A stretch of DNA of 64,000 nt, from NCBI GenBank assembly GCA_964502145.1, contig CAZCVI010000029.1, forward strand, positions 1 through 64,000, written 5' to 3'. Under the pieces are notes generated by a model. It was given only the letters and a program-made list of their open reading frames with translations, was not told where the DNA came from and ran no database searches. The position numbers and the translations under genes are program-made. The first letter of the stretch is position 1. Every line of letters starts with the position of its first letter. The stretch comes from CAZCVI01 sp964502145. GTDB taxonomy: Bacteria; Acidobacteriota; Aminicenantia; UBA2199. Shown here piece by piece: positions 23,587 to 32,876 of this stretch.

Positions 23587-26109
23587 ATGACCATACAGCA
23601 AAAAAGCAATAAAAAAATAGAAATCCTGGCGGCAATTGTTCTTTTGCTGTTTTCCATGGGTTTACGCGTTAATGCACCCCGTGCTGATTTGCCTTCTCAT
23701 ATCACCTTTAGCGGCAGCATTCTGACCGATGAAGGCAATCAATGCCACAACTCGCGCAGCAAAACTCTTTTTAACGAATGGTATCCCGATGACTGGCGCG
23801 TCACCAATTACAACCCCGTGCTGCCCTATTTTAAACTGGCCATGTTCAAAGTATTTGGCGTTGGCATGTTGCAACTGCGCTCCGTCAATTACATTTTCGC
23901 CTTTTTTTCCCTGCTCTTCTTTTTCTTCCTCCTTAAATCCTATTTTAAAGAGAACCCTAAATTCGCATTATTAGGGTTGCTGCTACTGGGCATTAATTTT
24001 CTCTATGTCATGTACAACAAGATCGGAACCTATGAAACCTCGATCACCTTCTGGGTTATTATGACCCTTTATTTTATAGAAAAGTACCGCACCAAACAGA
24101 AACCTCTCTTTTTATTCCTGTCCGGTGCAACCGCAGCCATGGGGTTTATCTTCAAAAGCATCATGGCTTATTTGCTTCCCCTGCCCTTTGCCGCTGTGAT
24201 TCTGATGCATCTTTTCCCTTTAAACTCCGCACCCGGAACTGAACTTACAGGCCAGGGTTTTTCCTTCAAAAAAATGGGCCGAGATTTGGTGTTTGTTTTA
24301 GGTGGGTTGTTGGTGTGCTGGGTGCCCTGGTACTTGCTTCATTATCTTCCCAATCGAGACTGGATTATCAATGGCCCTGGGAAATTTATGGGCGTCATGA
24401 TTTTACCCGACAATATCACCCAAGCATGGCAGAATTTTCTTTCTTTTCCGTGGCGTGAGCAGTTTTATAAGATTCCAGTGGTTTGGATTGGTTCTTTGAT
24501 CTATATCCCGGTTTTTATCCGGCGCTTATTCCAGCGACGGGCCACCGTGTTAGAAATCGCTACTATTCTTTTTTTCTTTGCCCATACCTTTATGTTTTTA
24601 TTCATGTCTTATCGTCCTTCCCGCTATTTTGTACCCGTGATACCTGCCATCGTGTTGATGACCGTGTTACTTTTTGAACGGTGGTATGCCACATCCCAAT
24701 CCATTGGAACCGTGCCACCGTCCCCCGTGTATGGTGTATGGGGGAAAAGGATGATTTATATTATCTATATATTAGACATAATCTGGCTCACTGGTTTCGC
24801 TTATTTTTGTGCTGTGCCCGTGTTTCGTCGCTTGGTTGGGCTCAATCCTTGGCGTCCAACCCCCACCTTGTTGTATTGGCTTGTCGCCGTGGTGCTTGTT
24901 TCCGCCGCTTATTATTGCAAACCTTTCCTGAGCCGTGTTTATGGCCGTTCAACCAATCCTGCCAAATGGCAAGCCCGTAAACTAACCACACCCTTGATTT
25001 TCCTTTTGATTCTGCTCTCCTTGGCGGTGAATCTCGGCTTTTATTGGGATTGGTACACCAAGCGGACCTATACCATTTATAACATGGGTGTAGAGTGGCA
25101 GAAAAAATTGGATCATGCCTATATTGCAGGTATGACTGCCGCAGCCTCGGTATTGGAAACCCGGCACAAAACCTTATGGCTCTATCCCAACTTTGTTAAT
25201 TGGGAAAAGGATACGCTGGAAAAGTACCCGGTCACGCACGCCCTGTTAGGAACCGATATGAGCGGGGAGATCATTAATTTTTTCAATCAGTGGCCCGAAC
25301 GAATGAATCAACGCGCCGCACTGGTAAAAATCTATCCTATAAAAGATTATTTCTTGCATTTTTATTCCTTTGTGGACCCTTATATTCGGAATTTTCAGGA
25401 AGCCGGCCCACAGGAGTACCGATTGACTGTCATCAATCCCTCTGCAAAACCAATCCAAACGCGAGTAGGGGAGGTCTATCGCTTACCAACTGCCCCGGAC
25501 GTGCGCGTAATCCGAGGGAAACAGTATTTTCAATTAAAACCCGGAGAGAATCAGATTCAGGTTTCCATGACAGAGAGTGGCCTATCACTTCCTCCCGATG
25601 CGATTGATGTGCTGCTTTTTTTGGATTATTCGGGGCCTTTTGGACCCGTGGACCAGCCCCTGCGTTATGAAGGTGAAAACTTCCGCATGAGAACCGGTAT
25701 TAATAAATGGGAACCTTCAGCCTCCAATCGGAATGTCCGGTATTTTGAGCGTCGCATTTCCGCCCCTGGTTTTTTAAGTTATGGGCCGTCCGTACCTTTT
25801 GCTCCCGGTGTTTTTATTGTGAATTTCAAACTGGCTTTTAGTGATATAAAATCCAAACTGCGGCCCCTGTGCAAATTGGATATCTATGCCGTGGAAGACA
25901 GGAAACCTCTGGCTGAACTTACTCTCAAGGGCAGCGATATTAATCGTGCCACTAACGGGGCGGATGGTTATGGGTCTTACCAACTTAGTACAGTTGTACC
26001 CCAGACCAAAACCTTGGAGTTTCGTGTCCAAACCGAGGTTTTAGCCAATGTCGCTTTTGACTATGTTGATGTCATTTATTATCAGGGTATCTTTTTGCCG
26101 AAGAAATAG
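23587..26109 (+). CDS. GT39/ArnT-like membrane glycosyltransferase
   Basis: An 840-residue protein with about 11-13 membrane segments in residues 12-500 and a soluble C-terminal beta domain. The first periplasmic loop has LTDEGNQCHNSR, the acidic motif position of GT-C enzymes, and NYNPVLPYFKLAMFKVFG, typical of the GT39 (PMT/ArnT) family. Such enzymes move sugars from polyprenyl-phosphate donors to lipids or proteins on the periplasmic face. The substrate here is not inferable. The extra C-terminal domain (about residues 590-840) is unusual for ArnT and may bind the acceptor. Confidence 0.8.
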   Translation: MTIQQKSNKKIEILAAIVLLLFSMGLRVNAPRADLPSHITFSGSILTDEGNQCHNSRSKTLFNEWYPDDWRVTNYNPVLPYFKLAMFKVFGVGMLQLRSVNYIFAFFSLLFFFFLLKSYFKENPKFALLGLLLLGINFLYVMYNKIGTYETSITFWVIMTLYFIEKYRTKQKPLFLFLSGATAAMGFIFKSIMAYLLPLPFAAVILMHLFPLNSAPGTELTGQGFSFKKMGRDLVFVLGGLLVCWVPWYLLHYLPNRDWIINGPGKFMGVMILPDNITQAWQNFLSFPWREQFYKIPVVWIGSLIYIPVFIRRLFQRRATVLEIATILFFFAHTFMFLFMSYRPSRYFVPVIPAIVLMTVLLFERWYATSQSIGTVPPSPVYGVWGKRMIYIIYILDIIWLTGFAYFCAVPVFRRLVGLNPWRPTPTLLYWLVAVVLVSAAYYCKPFLSRVYGRSTNPAKWQARKLTTPLIFLLILLSLAVNLGFYWDWYTKRTYTIYNMGVEWQKKLDHAYIAGMTAAASVLETRHKTLWLYPNFVNWEKDTLEKYPVTHALLGTDMSGEIINFFNQWPERMNQRAALVKIYPIKDYFLHFYSFVDPYIRNFQEAGPQEYRLTVINPSAKPIQTRVGEVYRLPTAPDVRVIRGKQYFQLKPGENQIQVSMTESGLSLPPDAIDVLLFLDYSGPFGPVDQPLRYEGENFRMRTGINKWEPSASNRNVRYFERRISAPGFLSYGPSVPFAPGVFIVNFKLAFSDIKSKLRPLCKLDIYAVEDRKPLAELTLKGSDINRATNGADGYGSYQLSTVVPQTKTLEFRVQTEVLANVAFDYVDVIYYQGIFLPKK

Positions 26110-26176
26110 CCGGGCTTGTTTTTTTTATTCTTGACTTAATTTTGGAAATCAGTAAACTGTATGGTGTGATATCTCG

Positions 26177-26250
26177 AATTAAATATGATAGAATGAAATA
26201 AGATAGAATGAACTATGATAGAATTAAATATGATAGAATGAAATTTGAAT
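26177..26250. repeat. 15-bp tandem repeat upstream of the TerB-like gene
   Basis: Four and a half 15-mers (AATTAAATATGATAG and variants) end 15 nt before ATG 26266. Each contains a -10-like TATGAT or similar, so copy number could alter expression. Confidence 0.8.
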
Positions 26251-26265
26251 TAAAGGAGAAACGCC

Positions 26266-26661
26266 ATGTTTTTAAAGAATCTTAATGAAGAGCAGCAAGT
26301 CTCGTTTTTAGCAATAGCCATGAAGATTATCGGAGCCGATGGTCGTCTTGATCCCGCCGAACGGCGTATGATCGAAGCCATGAGAGTTGAAATGGGATTG
26401 TTCCATGAAGCTAAATTGCCTACCGGGGTGATTGAGGAATTGGCTAAGCCCTTTGATACGCATCGGGCGCAAGTGACAGTCCTCTTGGAAGGTATTCTTC
26501 TCGCTTATGCTGACAATGATTTCTCCGGTGCCGAGCAAAAAATACTGCGGGCTTTGGCCATCATCTGGGGGATTTCAGAGGAAGAAGCCACTGAATTAGA
26601 AAACTGGGTGCAGGAATACAACAAAATATTGAAAAAAGCCGAGCAGTTTTTTTCAAAATAA
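26266..26661 (+). CDS. TerB-like domain protein
   Basis: A 131-residue all-helical acidic protein. The pattern FLAIAMKIIGADGRLDPAER and later LLAYADNDFSGAEQKIL is that of the TerB fold, with two acidic metal-binding-type loops. TerB-like proteins bind divalent cations and are linked to stress or membrane-associated complexes. It is a single gene preceded by AAAGGAG and the 15-bp repeats, with no ter neighbours, so tellurite resistance should not be inferred. Confidence 0.75.
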   Translation: MFLKNLNEEQQVSFLAIAMKIIGADGRLDPAERRMIEAMRVEMGLFHEAKLPTGVIEELAKPFDTHRAQVTVLLEGILLAYADNDFSGAEQKILRALAIIWGISEEEATELENWVQEYNKILKKAEQFFSK

Positions 26662-26668
26662 TCAGGCT

Positions 26669-26696
26669 GTAGAGACGTTGCGCGCAACGTCTCTAC
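26669..26696. repeat. 28-bp perfect palindrome (AGAGACGTT family)
   Basis: GTAGAGACGTTGCG and its exact reverse complement lie back to back, 7 nt after the TerB-like stop. Degenerate copies lie at 26726-26751 and 31982-32008. It could terminate transcription as a hairpin, but it lacks a T tract and is more likely a dispersed repeat. Confidence 0.8.
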
Positions 26697-26819
26697 TTAA
26701 CCTGCCCCGCGATTAAAATGGGGTATAGAGACGTTGTGTACAGCGTCTACCAAATATCGCTCATAGTCTCGCCTACCTTTTTCCTTCTTGTCCAATAAAA
26801 AAATAATTCACGTTTTCCC

Positions 26820-26848
26820 TTGATTTCTTAAATTATTTCAATTATAAT
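26820..26848 (+). promoter_or_regulatory. Sigma-70 promoter of small peptide gene 1
   Basis: TTGATT (26820-26825), a 17-nt spacer and TATAAT (26843-26848), 27 nt before ATG 26876. Matches the promoter of the paralogous peptide at 27323. Confidence 0.75.
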
Positions 26849-26875
26849 ATGACCATAAAAAAAGGAGGATTTAAA

Positions 26876-27106
26876 ATGACAAAATTAAGAAATATCAATG
26901 AGAAAAAATGTTTCGACCTGTTGAATGAGTTTGTTAACAGTGTCAATGTGGACGGAAATAACCCTACTCTGAAAGAAAAAAAAGAACATGCTCTCGCCGC
27001 TCTGAGTCAGTTGTCCGTCACCGCTGGAAAATCGGATTTTATTTATAATCCTAACGAAGTTATCTCGCCCGGATGTGAAAGACAAGCACTGGCGCTAGTC
27101 CCGTAA
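26876..27106 (+). CDS. Small peptide 1 of a paralogous pair
   Basis: A 76-residue protein (MTKLRNINEKKCFDLLNEF...) with a consensus AAGGAGG upstream. It aligns with the 71-residue product at 27381: MTxLxNxNxKxC, LLxEF, EKKExAxAA and QL are shared. The N-terminal part is helical, and the C-terminal part diverges and contains one Cys in each. Own strong promoters, leader-like conserved N-terminus and variable tail resemble precursor peptides; a radical SAM enzyme lies at 30909. Function is not established. Confidence 0.7.
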   Translation: MTKLRNINEKKCFDLLNEFVNSVNVDGNNPTLKEKKEHALAALSQLSVTAGKSDFIYNPNEVISPGCERQALALVP

Positions 27107-27119
27107 GCGATGGAAATTC

Positions 27120-27148
27120 GTAGGGGCAAACTTCATGTTTGCCCCTAC
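27120..27148. terminator. Inverted repeat after small peptide gene 1
   Basis: GTAGGGGCAAAC (27120-27131) and GTTTGCCCCTAC (27137-27148) form a perfect 12-bp stem with a 5-nt loop. There is no T tract directly after it. It may terminate the peptide transcript or be a dispersed hairpin. Confidence 0.6.
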
Positions 27149-27322
27149 GTTTGAAATTCAAGTTTTACTTTTTTATTTATCTCATATCTCCCATAACTCC
27201 CAGACTTCTCATTATTCCCATTTTATCTACCATACTCTAAAAATTTTTACAGTCAATTCAGGATGACTGACACGGTAGGAAGAAAAAATTTAAAAAAAAA
27301 TAAGTTAAACATGGCTTACCTC

Positions 27323-27351
27323 TTGATTTTATTAGCTATCTCAAGTATTAT
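27323..27351 (+). promoter_or_regulatory. Sigma-70 promoter of small peptide gene 2
   Basis: TTGATT (27323-27328), a 17-nt spacer and TATTAT (27346-27351), 29 nt before ATG 27381. Confidence 0.7.
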
Positions 27352-27380
27352 AAAACCAGATAAAATCAGGAGGAGTTAAA

Positions 27381-27596
27381 ATGACCGATTTAAAGAATGC
27401 AAATGCAAAACAGTGCATGACACTGTTAAAGGAATTCATTGATGCCATCCCCGTGGCAGAAACAGATGGAAAACTCAATGAGAAAAAAGAAAATGCTGTG
27501 GCGGCATACGACCAGTTAACCTCGATTCTTAGTGAGACATCGGTAAAATTAGCCATTGATATTGTGGATTGCGTAGCTCAAGCCCGAGGATGCTGA
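27381..27596 (+). CDS. Small peptide 2 of a paralogous pair
   Basis: A 71-residue protein starting MTDLKNANAKQCMTLLKEF and ending VDCVAQARGC; a near-consensus AGGAG precedes the ATG. It is a paralogue of the product at 26876, sharing leader-like residues 1-50 and differing at the tail. It sits 40 nt upstream of the propeller-SpoIIE gene. A C-terminal Cys in the last position is notable for a possible modified or tethered peptide. The role is unknown. Confidence 0.7.
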   Translation: MTDLKNANAKQCMTLLKEFIDAIPVAETDGKLNEKKENAVAAYDQLTSILSETSVKLAIDIVDCVAQARGC

Positions 27597-27636
27597 TTCA
27601 TACCACTAGTAACAGTTCACATTAATAATCTCCCAA

Positions 27637-30600
27637 ATGATTAGTAAGTGGGGAATAAGAGTTCTTTTTCTCATTTGTTACTTTTTAGCTCGAAGCGCTA
27701 TGGATGCCTGGGCTCTTGAGCCTGAAAAATTTATAAGCCAGTATAAACTCGATGGATGGCAGGCAGAACGTGGACTTGAACAAAATTCCATTTATACTAT
27801 TTTACAAACTCATGAGGGTTACATCTGGCTGGGGACTTTGGATGGATTGGTCCGCTTTGATGGAATTCATTTCAATGTCTTTGACAAGCAAAATACCGGG
27901 GGGTTAAAAGGCAATCAAATCAGGTCTCTCTTTGAAGATCGCAACCGTGTGCTCTGGATAGGGACCGATGGCGGTTTGTCCCGCATGATGGATGGCCAAT
28001 TTACCCCCTGCCCGGTCAAGGGAGATCGTTTATTTAATGACATCACAGCTATTTGCGAAGACAAGAGGGGTACCCTGTGGATTGCCTCCAAGGTTAATGG
28101 TCTATCTATCATTGAAGGAAATACACTTGTACCTTTTTCCCCTGTCGAACGAAAAGAAAGCATTCAAGTATATTCAATTTTAACAGATAAGAAAGGGAAT
28201 GTTTGGTTTGGTCTACTCAGTGGTGTTACCAAACGAACCACCACCGGGGAATTTATTGTTTATGGCGAAAAGTCCGGTCTGACATGCAAATATGTATATG
28301 CCATATGTGAACGAGACAACGGTCAATTGTGGCTGGGCAGTGAAAAGGGATTGTACCTTTATCAAGAACAAAATCAGACTTTTATTCACTATGGCCTTGA
28401 AGCAGGTCTCCCCAATATCCAGGTACTTTGTCTTTATGAGGACCGTGGTCATTGCCTGTGGGGCGGTACCGACGGTGGCGGGGTGTTTCGCTTCAAGGAA
28501 GGCCGAATGGAAACCCTTTCTATCGGTGACGGGTTGGCATGTGGTTTTGTCTACTCTATCCGTGAAGATAGGGAAGGTTCTCTGTGGTTGGGGACTCTGG
28601 AAGGCGGGTTGCACCGGTTAGGGGATACTAAATTTACGACTTTTACCACCAGGGAGGGACTCCTGGGCGAAGACATCCGCTCTCTCGATAGTGCCCCGGA
28701 TGGTGGCATCTTTATTCGCACCCAAAGTGGTATAAACCATCTAAACAGAAACATATTTAGTTATACACGAGCGACTGGTAATGGCCCATATTCTTCTTTG
28801 GAAGTCGATAGAACTGGCGGACTTTGGTTTGATGTAAAACAAGGACTCCGCAGACTCAAGAATGGGCTGGAACAGTTATTTATTCCTACCGATGGATTTA
28901 TTAACACTACGATTACTGAATTAACAGAGGACAGGACAGGTGCTGTCTGGATTGGTACAACTACCGGTTTGTGGCGCTACAATAATGGGAAGTTCGCGCC
29001 GGTTTCTCAAAACGACGGCTCATTTTTCCCCGCTATTTCGAGGCTTTACCTGGATGATGAGGATTCTCTGTGGCTCGGGACTGCAAACGGCGCTATTTTT
29101 AAGCGGGCCCATGCCACATTCAGTCAACACAGCCCCATGGAAACCCTTGTGAATAATAATTCCATCGATTGCATTTATAAAGACAAAGAAGGTGTTCTGT
29201 ATGTGGGCTCCCGACTGGGACTTCATCGTTTAGCCAATGGAAAATTCACTCATTTTTCCACTCACAATGGGATGGTGGATAACTTTGTCTCCAATATATT
29301 TGAAGATGACAGGGGGAATATCTGGATGGGTGGGCGGACCGGTATTTTCTACGTTGAAAAAAAAGAATTGGCTGCCGTGGCAACGGGGAAATCCACGAGA
29401 ATACATCCGCAGACTTACAATGAAGAGGATGGCATGAAAAGCCGCTGGTGTCAATCCAGAGGTACGAAGAGCCACGACGGTAAACTCTGGTTTCCCACCA
29501 CTAAAGGCGTGGTAGTCGTGGACCCTGCCAATCTTAAAAAGAACAACCTGCCACCCCCGGTGATTATCGAAGAATTAATAGTGGATGGCGAAAATAGTCT
29601 GGCAAAGGGTAGACTTGCCTATGTGAAAAACGGCAAACCACTGGTAATCCCACCGGGGAAGAAACGCTTGGAGTTTTTTTATACCGCCCTGAGTTTTATT
29701 AATTCCAAGAAAATCAAATTCAAATTAAAATTGGAAGGGTATGACAACGATTGGATCGACGTGGGCAATACCCGCAAAAATACATACACTGCCCTGCCAC
29801 CCGGACATTACACCCTGCGGGTCACGGCTTGCAACAGCGATGGGGTCTGGAATACACAAGGCGCATTCTTCCCTTTTTATATGAAACCCTATTATTACCA
29901 GACCACCTGGTTTTACGTGCTCATCGCATTTATTTCGGCACTGCTGTTTTTTTCCCTGTACCGCTACCGGGTGGGTCAGTTGCAAGCCCGGGAGAAAGAA
30001 CTCAGCCGTCTGGTAGATATTCGCACCCAATCATTGCATGAACGTACCATGCAATTGGAAATCGCCCACCATGACCTGAGATTGTCCCACCAGATTATCC
30101 AAGAAAAAAACCAGCACATCCTGTCCAGTATTCAATACGCCCGCAAAATCCAACAGGCTATTCTACCTACTGATAACCGGTTGAAAGGCATTATTGAGGA
30201 TTATTTTATTTTTTTCAAACCCCGGGATATTGTGTCCGGTGATTTTTATTGGTTCAGCCAACGGGATGGTAAATATTATCTGGCCGTGGTGGATTGTACG
30301 GGTCATGGTGTTCCCGGTGCTTTGTTATCTATGATCGGCAATATGAAACTCAATGCGATTATCGAGGAAATAGCGAACCCGGACCCAGCGCGTATGCTTC
30401 TGGAACTGCACCACGGCGTCCGTCACGCTTTAAAACAGGAGAGCGGCGACAGTGAAAGCAATGACGGTATGGATGTGGCCATGTGTATGATTGATCTGAC
30501 GCAGGATACCTTTACCTTTGCCGGGGCCAGACGCGCCCTTTTTTATGTCCAAGATGCCCAATTAATGGAGATTAAAGGCAGCCGCGATTCAGTGGGTGGG

Positions 30601-30891
30601 AACAGCACGGAGAAAACCCCGGTCTTTAACAACCAAACTATCCCGATAAAAACGGATACGATCCTCTATATCAGCAGCGATGGTTTCGCCGATCAAAATA
30701 ACCCCAAAAATAAAAAATACGGCACCACCCGTTTCAAACAGTTCCTTCTTGCCATTTCCACTCAAGCCATGGCCCAGCAAAAACAGGCCCTGGAGGAGGA
30801 GTTGGCTAAATATCAGGGCAATGAGGAGCAACGCGATGACATTACGGTCATTGGCTTAAAATTGAGAGAAAAAAGGTCAACGATAATATAA
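27637..30891 (+). CDS. Two-component-type propeller sensor with SpoIIE phosphatase
   Basis: A 1084-residue membrane sensor. After a signal/anchor segment, residues 30-660 carry repeated Reg_prop blades (GYIWLGTLDGLVRFDG, REGSLWLGTLEGGLHRLG) forming two seven-bladed propellers, then a Y_Y_Y domain (KFKLKLEGYDNDWIDVG), one membrane helix (FYVLIAFISALLFFSLYRY), a coiled coil and a SpoIIE/PP2C serine phosphatase domain (ISSIQYARKIQQAILP-type entry, VVDCTGHGVPGALLSM). Periplasmic ligand binding would control dephosphorylation of an anti-sigma antagonist or similar target. The usual histidine kinase output is replaced by a phosphatase. No clear ribosome-binding site precedes ATG 27637. Confidence 0.85.
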   Translation: MISKWGIRVLFLICYFLARSAMDAWALEPEKFISQYKLDGWQAERGLEQNSIYTILQTHEGYIWLGTLDGLVRFDGIHFNVFDKQNTGGLKGNQIRSLFEDRNRVLWIGTDGGLSRMMDGQFTPCPVKGDRLFNDITAICEDKRGTLWIASKVNGLSIIEGNTLVPFSPVERKESIQVYSILTDKKGNVWFGLLSGVTKRTTTGEFIVYGEKSGLTCKYVYAICERDNGQLWLGSEKGLYLYQEQNQTFIHYGLEAGLPNIQVLCLYEDRGHCLWGGTDGGGVFRFKEGRMETLSIGDGLACGFVYSIREDREGSLWLGTLEGGLHRLGDTKFTTFTTREGLLGEDIRSLDSAPDGGIFIRTQSGINHLNRNIFSYTRATGNGPYSSLEVDRTGGLWFDVKQGLRRLKNGLEQLFIPTDGFINTTITELTEDRTGAVWIGTTTGLWRYNNGKFAPVSQNDGSFFPAISRLYLDDEDSLWLGTANGAIFKRAHATFSQHSPMETLVNNNSIDCIYKDKEGVLYVGSRLGLHRLANGKFTHFSTHNGMVDNFVSNIFEDDRGNIWMGGRTGIFYVEKKELAAVATGKSTRIHPQTYNEEDGMKSRWCQSRGTKSHDGKLWFPTTKGVVVVDPANLKKNNLPPPVIIEELIVDGENSLAKGRLAYVKNGKPLVIPPGKKRLEFFYTALSFINSKKIKFKLKLEGYDNDWIDVGNTRKNTYTALPPGHYTLRVTACNSDGVWNTQGAFFPFYMKPYYYQTTWFYVLIAFISALLFFSLYRYRVGQLQAREKELSRLVDIRTQSLHERTMQLEIAHHDLRLSHQIIQEKNQHILSSIQYARKIQQAILPTDNRLKGIIEDYFIFFKPRDIVSGDFYWFSQRDGKYYLAVVDCTGHGVPGALLSMIGNMKLNAIIEEIANPDPARMLLELHHGVRHALKQESGDSESNDGMDVAMCMIDLTQDTFTFAGARRALFYVQDAQLMEIKGSRDSVGGNSTEKTPVFNNQTIPIKTDTILYISSDGFADQNNPKNKKYGTTRFKQFLLAISTQAMAQQKQALEEELAKYQGNEEQRDDITVIGLKLREKRSTII

Positions 30892-30908
30892 GGAAGAGGT
30901 CAACACGC

Positions 30909-31982
30909 ATGAAACTTTCAAATTTAAGTTTTATTTTAACCGATGATTGTAATTTTCGATGTTCCTATTGTTTTCAAACCAAAGACAAAAAATATATGAA
31001 CCCGGCCAGTGTCGAAAAAGCGGCCCGTTTTTTTTACCCCTATCTCGATAGCAAGAGCAGTATTATTTTTTTTGGAGGCGAACCCCTGTTGTCCTTTGAC
31101 AATATCCAGCATGCCGTTGCCCTTTTTAGCCAGTTGAACCAGGTGGAGAACAAGGAGATTTCCTATTATCTCACCACCAACGGCAGTCTTGTGACCCCGG
31201 CGATACTCCATTATTTTGATCAGCATAAATTTGATCTCATGCTGAGTTTTGACGGGTTTAGCCAGGAGAGTGCCCGCCATCCCGATAGTCTGGACAGTTG
31301 TCGCCGACTGATAGAGGCGGTTAAGAATTATCCCGGCATTCATTTTTCCACCAACAGTGTTTTTGATCATGAAACCGTTTCCACTCTTTCCGATTCCCTC
31401 CAGTCTATTATTGAAGCCGGTGTGACCGAATTGTTGCTCAGTCTCTCTTCTATCCAGCCGTGGAGCGAAGCCCAACTGCACACCCTGGAAGAACAGTTGG
31501 AAAAACTAACCGCTTATATGTTAGATTATTACCGCCAGCACCGTATTATCCCAGTTACCGCGTTCCAACCCAGGGTCAAGTCCGGTCGTTTTGTTTGTGT
31601 CGCCGGGCACAACCGCATGAATATTGATCCCGAAGAGGGCCTCTGGGGATGCCATTTATTTTATGATCTACTTAAAGAACGAAAGGAGAGCGATGATTTT
31701 AAAGGCTACTCTTTCGGCAAGCTGGATGACTTTATACTCCATCACGAAACCATTTATCCCAAGGTGATGGAATATTATGCCGACCTCCGGCAAGAACGGT
31801 TTTTCACCGAGGAGAAATTTTGTTTTATCTGTAAAGACGTTGATACCTGTAGCACGTGTCCAGTGAACGCGGCTTACAACACCGACATGATTGGAAAAAT
31901 CCCCCTGCTGCTGTGCCGTCAAAACAAAATACAACACCGCGTGAAACAAAAATTCCTCAAAAACCTGGAACAAATGACCTAG
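30909..31982 (+). CDS. Radical SAM/SPASM-type enzyme
   Basis: A 357-residue protein with the 4Fe-4S motif CNFRCSYC (Cys14, Cys18, Cys21) and a GGEP motif (FFGGEPLLSF). A C-terminal Cys set (WGCHLF, FCFICKDVDTCSTCP, LLCRQN) fits a SPASM/twitch auxiliary-cluster domain, used by peptide-modifying enzymes and anaerobic sulfatase maturases. AAGGAAGAGG precedes the ATG; it begins 17 nt after the SpoIIE gene, suggesting one transcript. The two small peptides upstream are possible substrates (inference). Confidence 0.8.
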   Translation: MKLSNLSFILTDDCNFRCSYCFQTKDKKYMNPASVEKAARFFYPYLDSKSSIIFFGGEPLLSFDNIQHAVALFSQLNQVENKEISYYLTTNGSLVTPAILHYFDQHKFDLMLSFDGFSQESARHPDSLDSCRRLIEAVKNYPGIHFSTNSVFDHETVSTLSDSLQSIIEAGVTELLLSLSSIQPWSEAQLHTLEEQLEKLTAYMLDYYRQHRIIPVTAFQPRVKSGRFVCVAGHNRMNIDPEEGLWGCHLFYDLLKERKESDDFKGYSFGKLDDFILHHETIYPKVMEYYADLRQERFFTEEKFCFICKDVDTCSTCPVNAAYNTDMIGKIPLLLCRQNKIQHRVKQKFLKNLEQMT

Positions 31983-32071
31983 AGAAGTAACGCGCACTGT
32001 CTCTACCCCCCATTTTATATCGGATTTTCTAAGGCCAGCATAAAAAAAACACTGAATTTGCATAATGTAGC

Positions 32072-32099
32072 TTGACAATTATGGGGCAAGCTATATAAT
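32072..32099 (+). promoter_or_regulatory. Sigma-70 promoter of the glycosyltransferase operon
   Basis: TTGACA (32072-32077), a 16-nt spacer and TATAAT (32094-32099), 30 nt before ATG 32130. Likely drives the tightly packed genes to about 36839. Confidence 0.8.
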
Positions 32100-32129
32100 A
32101 TTCTTTAACGACGAAAAACGAGGACAATT

Positions 32130-32876
32130 ATGACGACGAAAAAACTGGTGGATATCTTGTTGCCCGTTTACAATGAACAAGGTGTGCTGGAAAAGAGTGT
32201 CACCACCTTGCGGAAGTTTTTGCAGGACAATGTAACTGATTTTGATTGGGTGATTACCATTGGCGATAACGCCTCCATTGATAAAACAATGGAAATTGCC
32301 ACCGCGCTGGAAAAACAGTATGAAGATGTGCGCGTGTTTCACCTCGGACAAAAGGGACGCGGTCGTATGGTCAAGTACGCTTGGGAAAAAAGTGCAGCCG
32401 ATATACTTACCTATATGGATATTGATCTTTCCACTGATTTGAACTCGTTTGCCCCCATGGTCCGTGCTATTATCGAAGGGAATGATGTCGCCATTGGTTC
32501 CCGGCAGTACAAGGGCGCAGATGTTGACCGCGGCTTCAAACGCGAAGCGATTTCCAGGGGATATATCTGGATACTCAAATTATTGCTCGGTTTTCCCTTT
32601 ACCGATGCCCAGTGCGGGTTCAAAGCCGTATCCAAACGATTCGTCAATGAATTGTTTCCCTATATCGAGGATGACGAATGGTTTTTCGATACCGAGTTGT
32701 TGTACCTCGCCCATCGCAATGGCTATAAAGTCAAAGAACTCCCGGTCCGCTGGATCGAGGACACTGATTCCCGGGTCAAAATATTGCGCACCGCGTGGCT
32801 GGATGTTAAGGGCGTATTCCGTATGCGGAAATATGAAAAGCTGGGCAAAATTCTCGTCGCGCCACAAAAACAATGA
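32130..32876 (+). CDS. Family 2 glycosyltransferase, dolichyl/polyprenyl-phosphate type
   Basis: A 248-residue cytoplasmic GT-A enzyme. ILLPVYNEQGVLEKS, the donor-binding DNASIDKT, the metal-binding MDIDLSTD and the acceptor-side DAQCGFKA and EWFFDTELL match DPM1/ALG5-like enzymes, which load a sugar onto a polyprenyl phosphate. There are no membrane segments. Its product could feed the GT-C enzymes at 6590 or 23587 (inference). It overlaps the next gene by 4 nt (ATGA). Confidence 0.85.
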   Translation: MTTKKLVDILLPVYNEQGVLEKSVTTLRKFLQDNVTDFDWVITIGDNASIDKTMEIATALEKQYEDVRVFHLGQKGRGRMVKYAWEKSAADILTYMDIDLSTDLNSFAPMVRAIIEGNDVAIGSRQYKGADVDRGFKREAISRGYIWILKLLLGFPFTDAQCGFKAVSKRFVNELFPYIEDDEWFFDTELLYLAHRNGYKVKELPVRWIEDTDSRVKILRTAWLDVKGVFRMRKYEKLGKILVAPQKQ

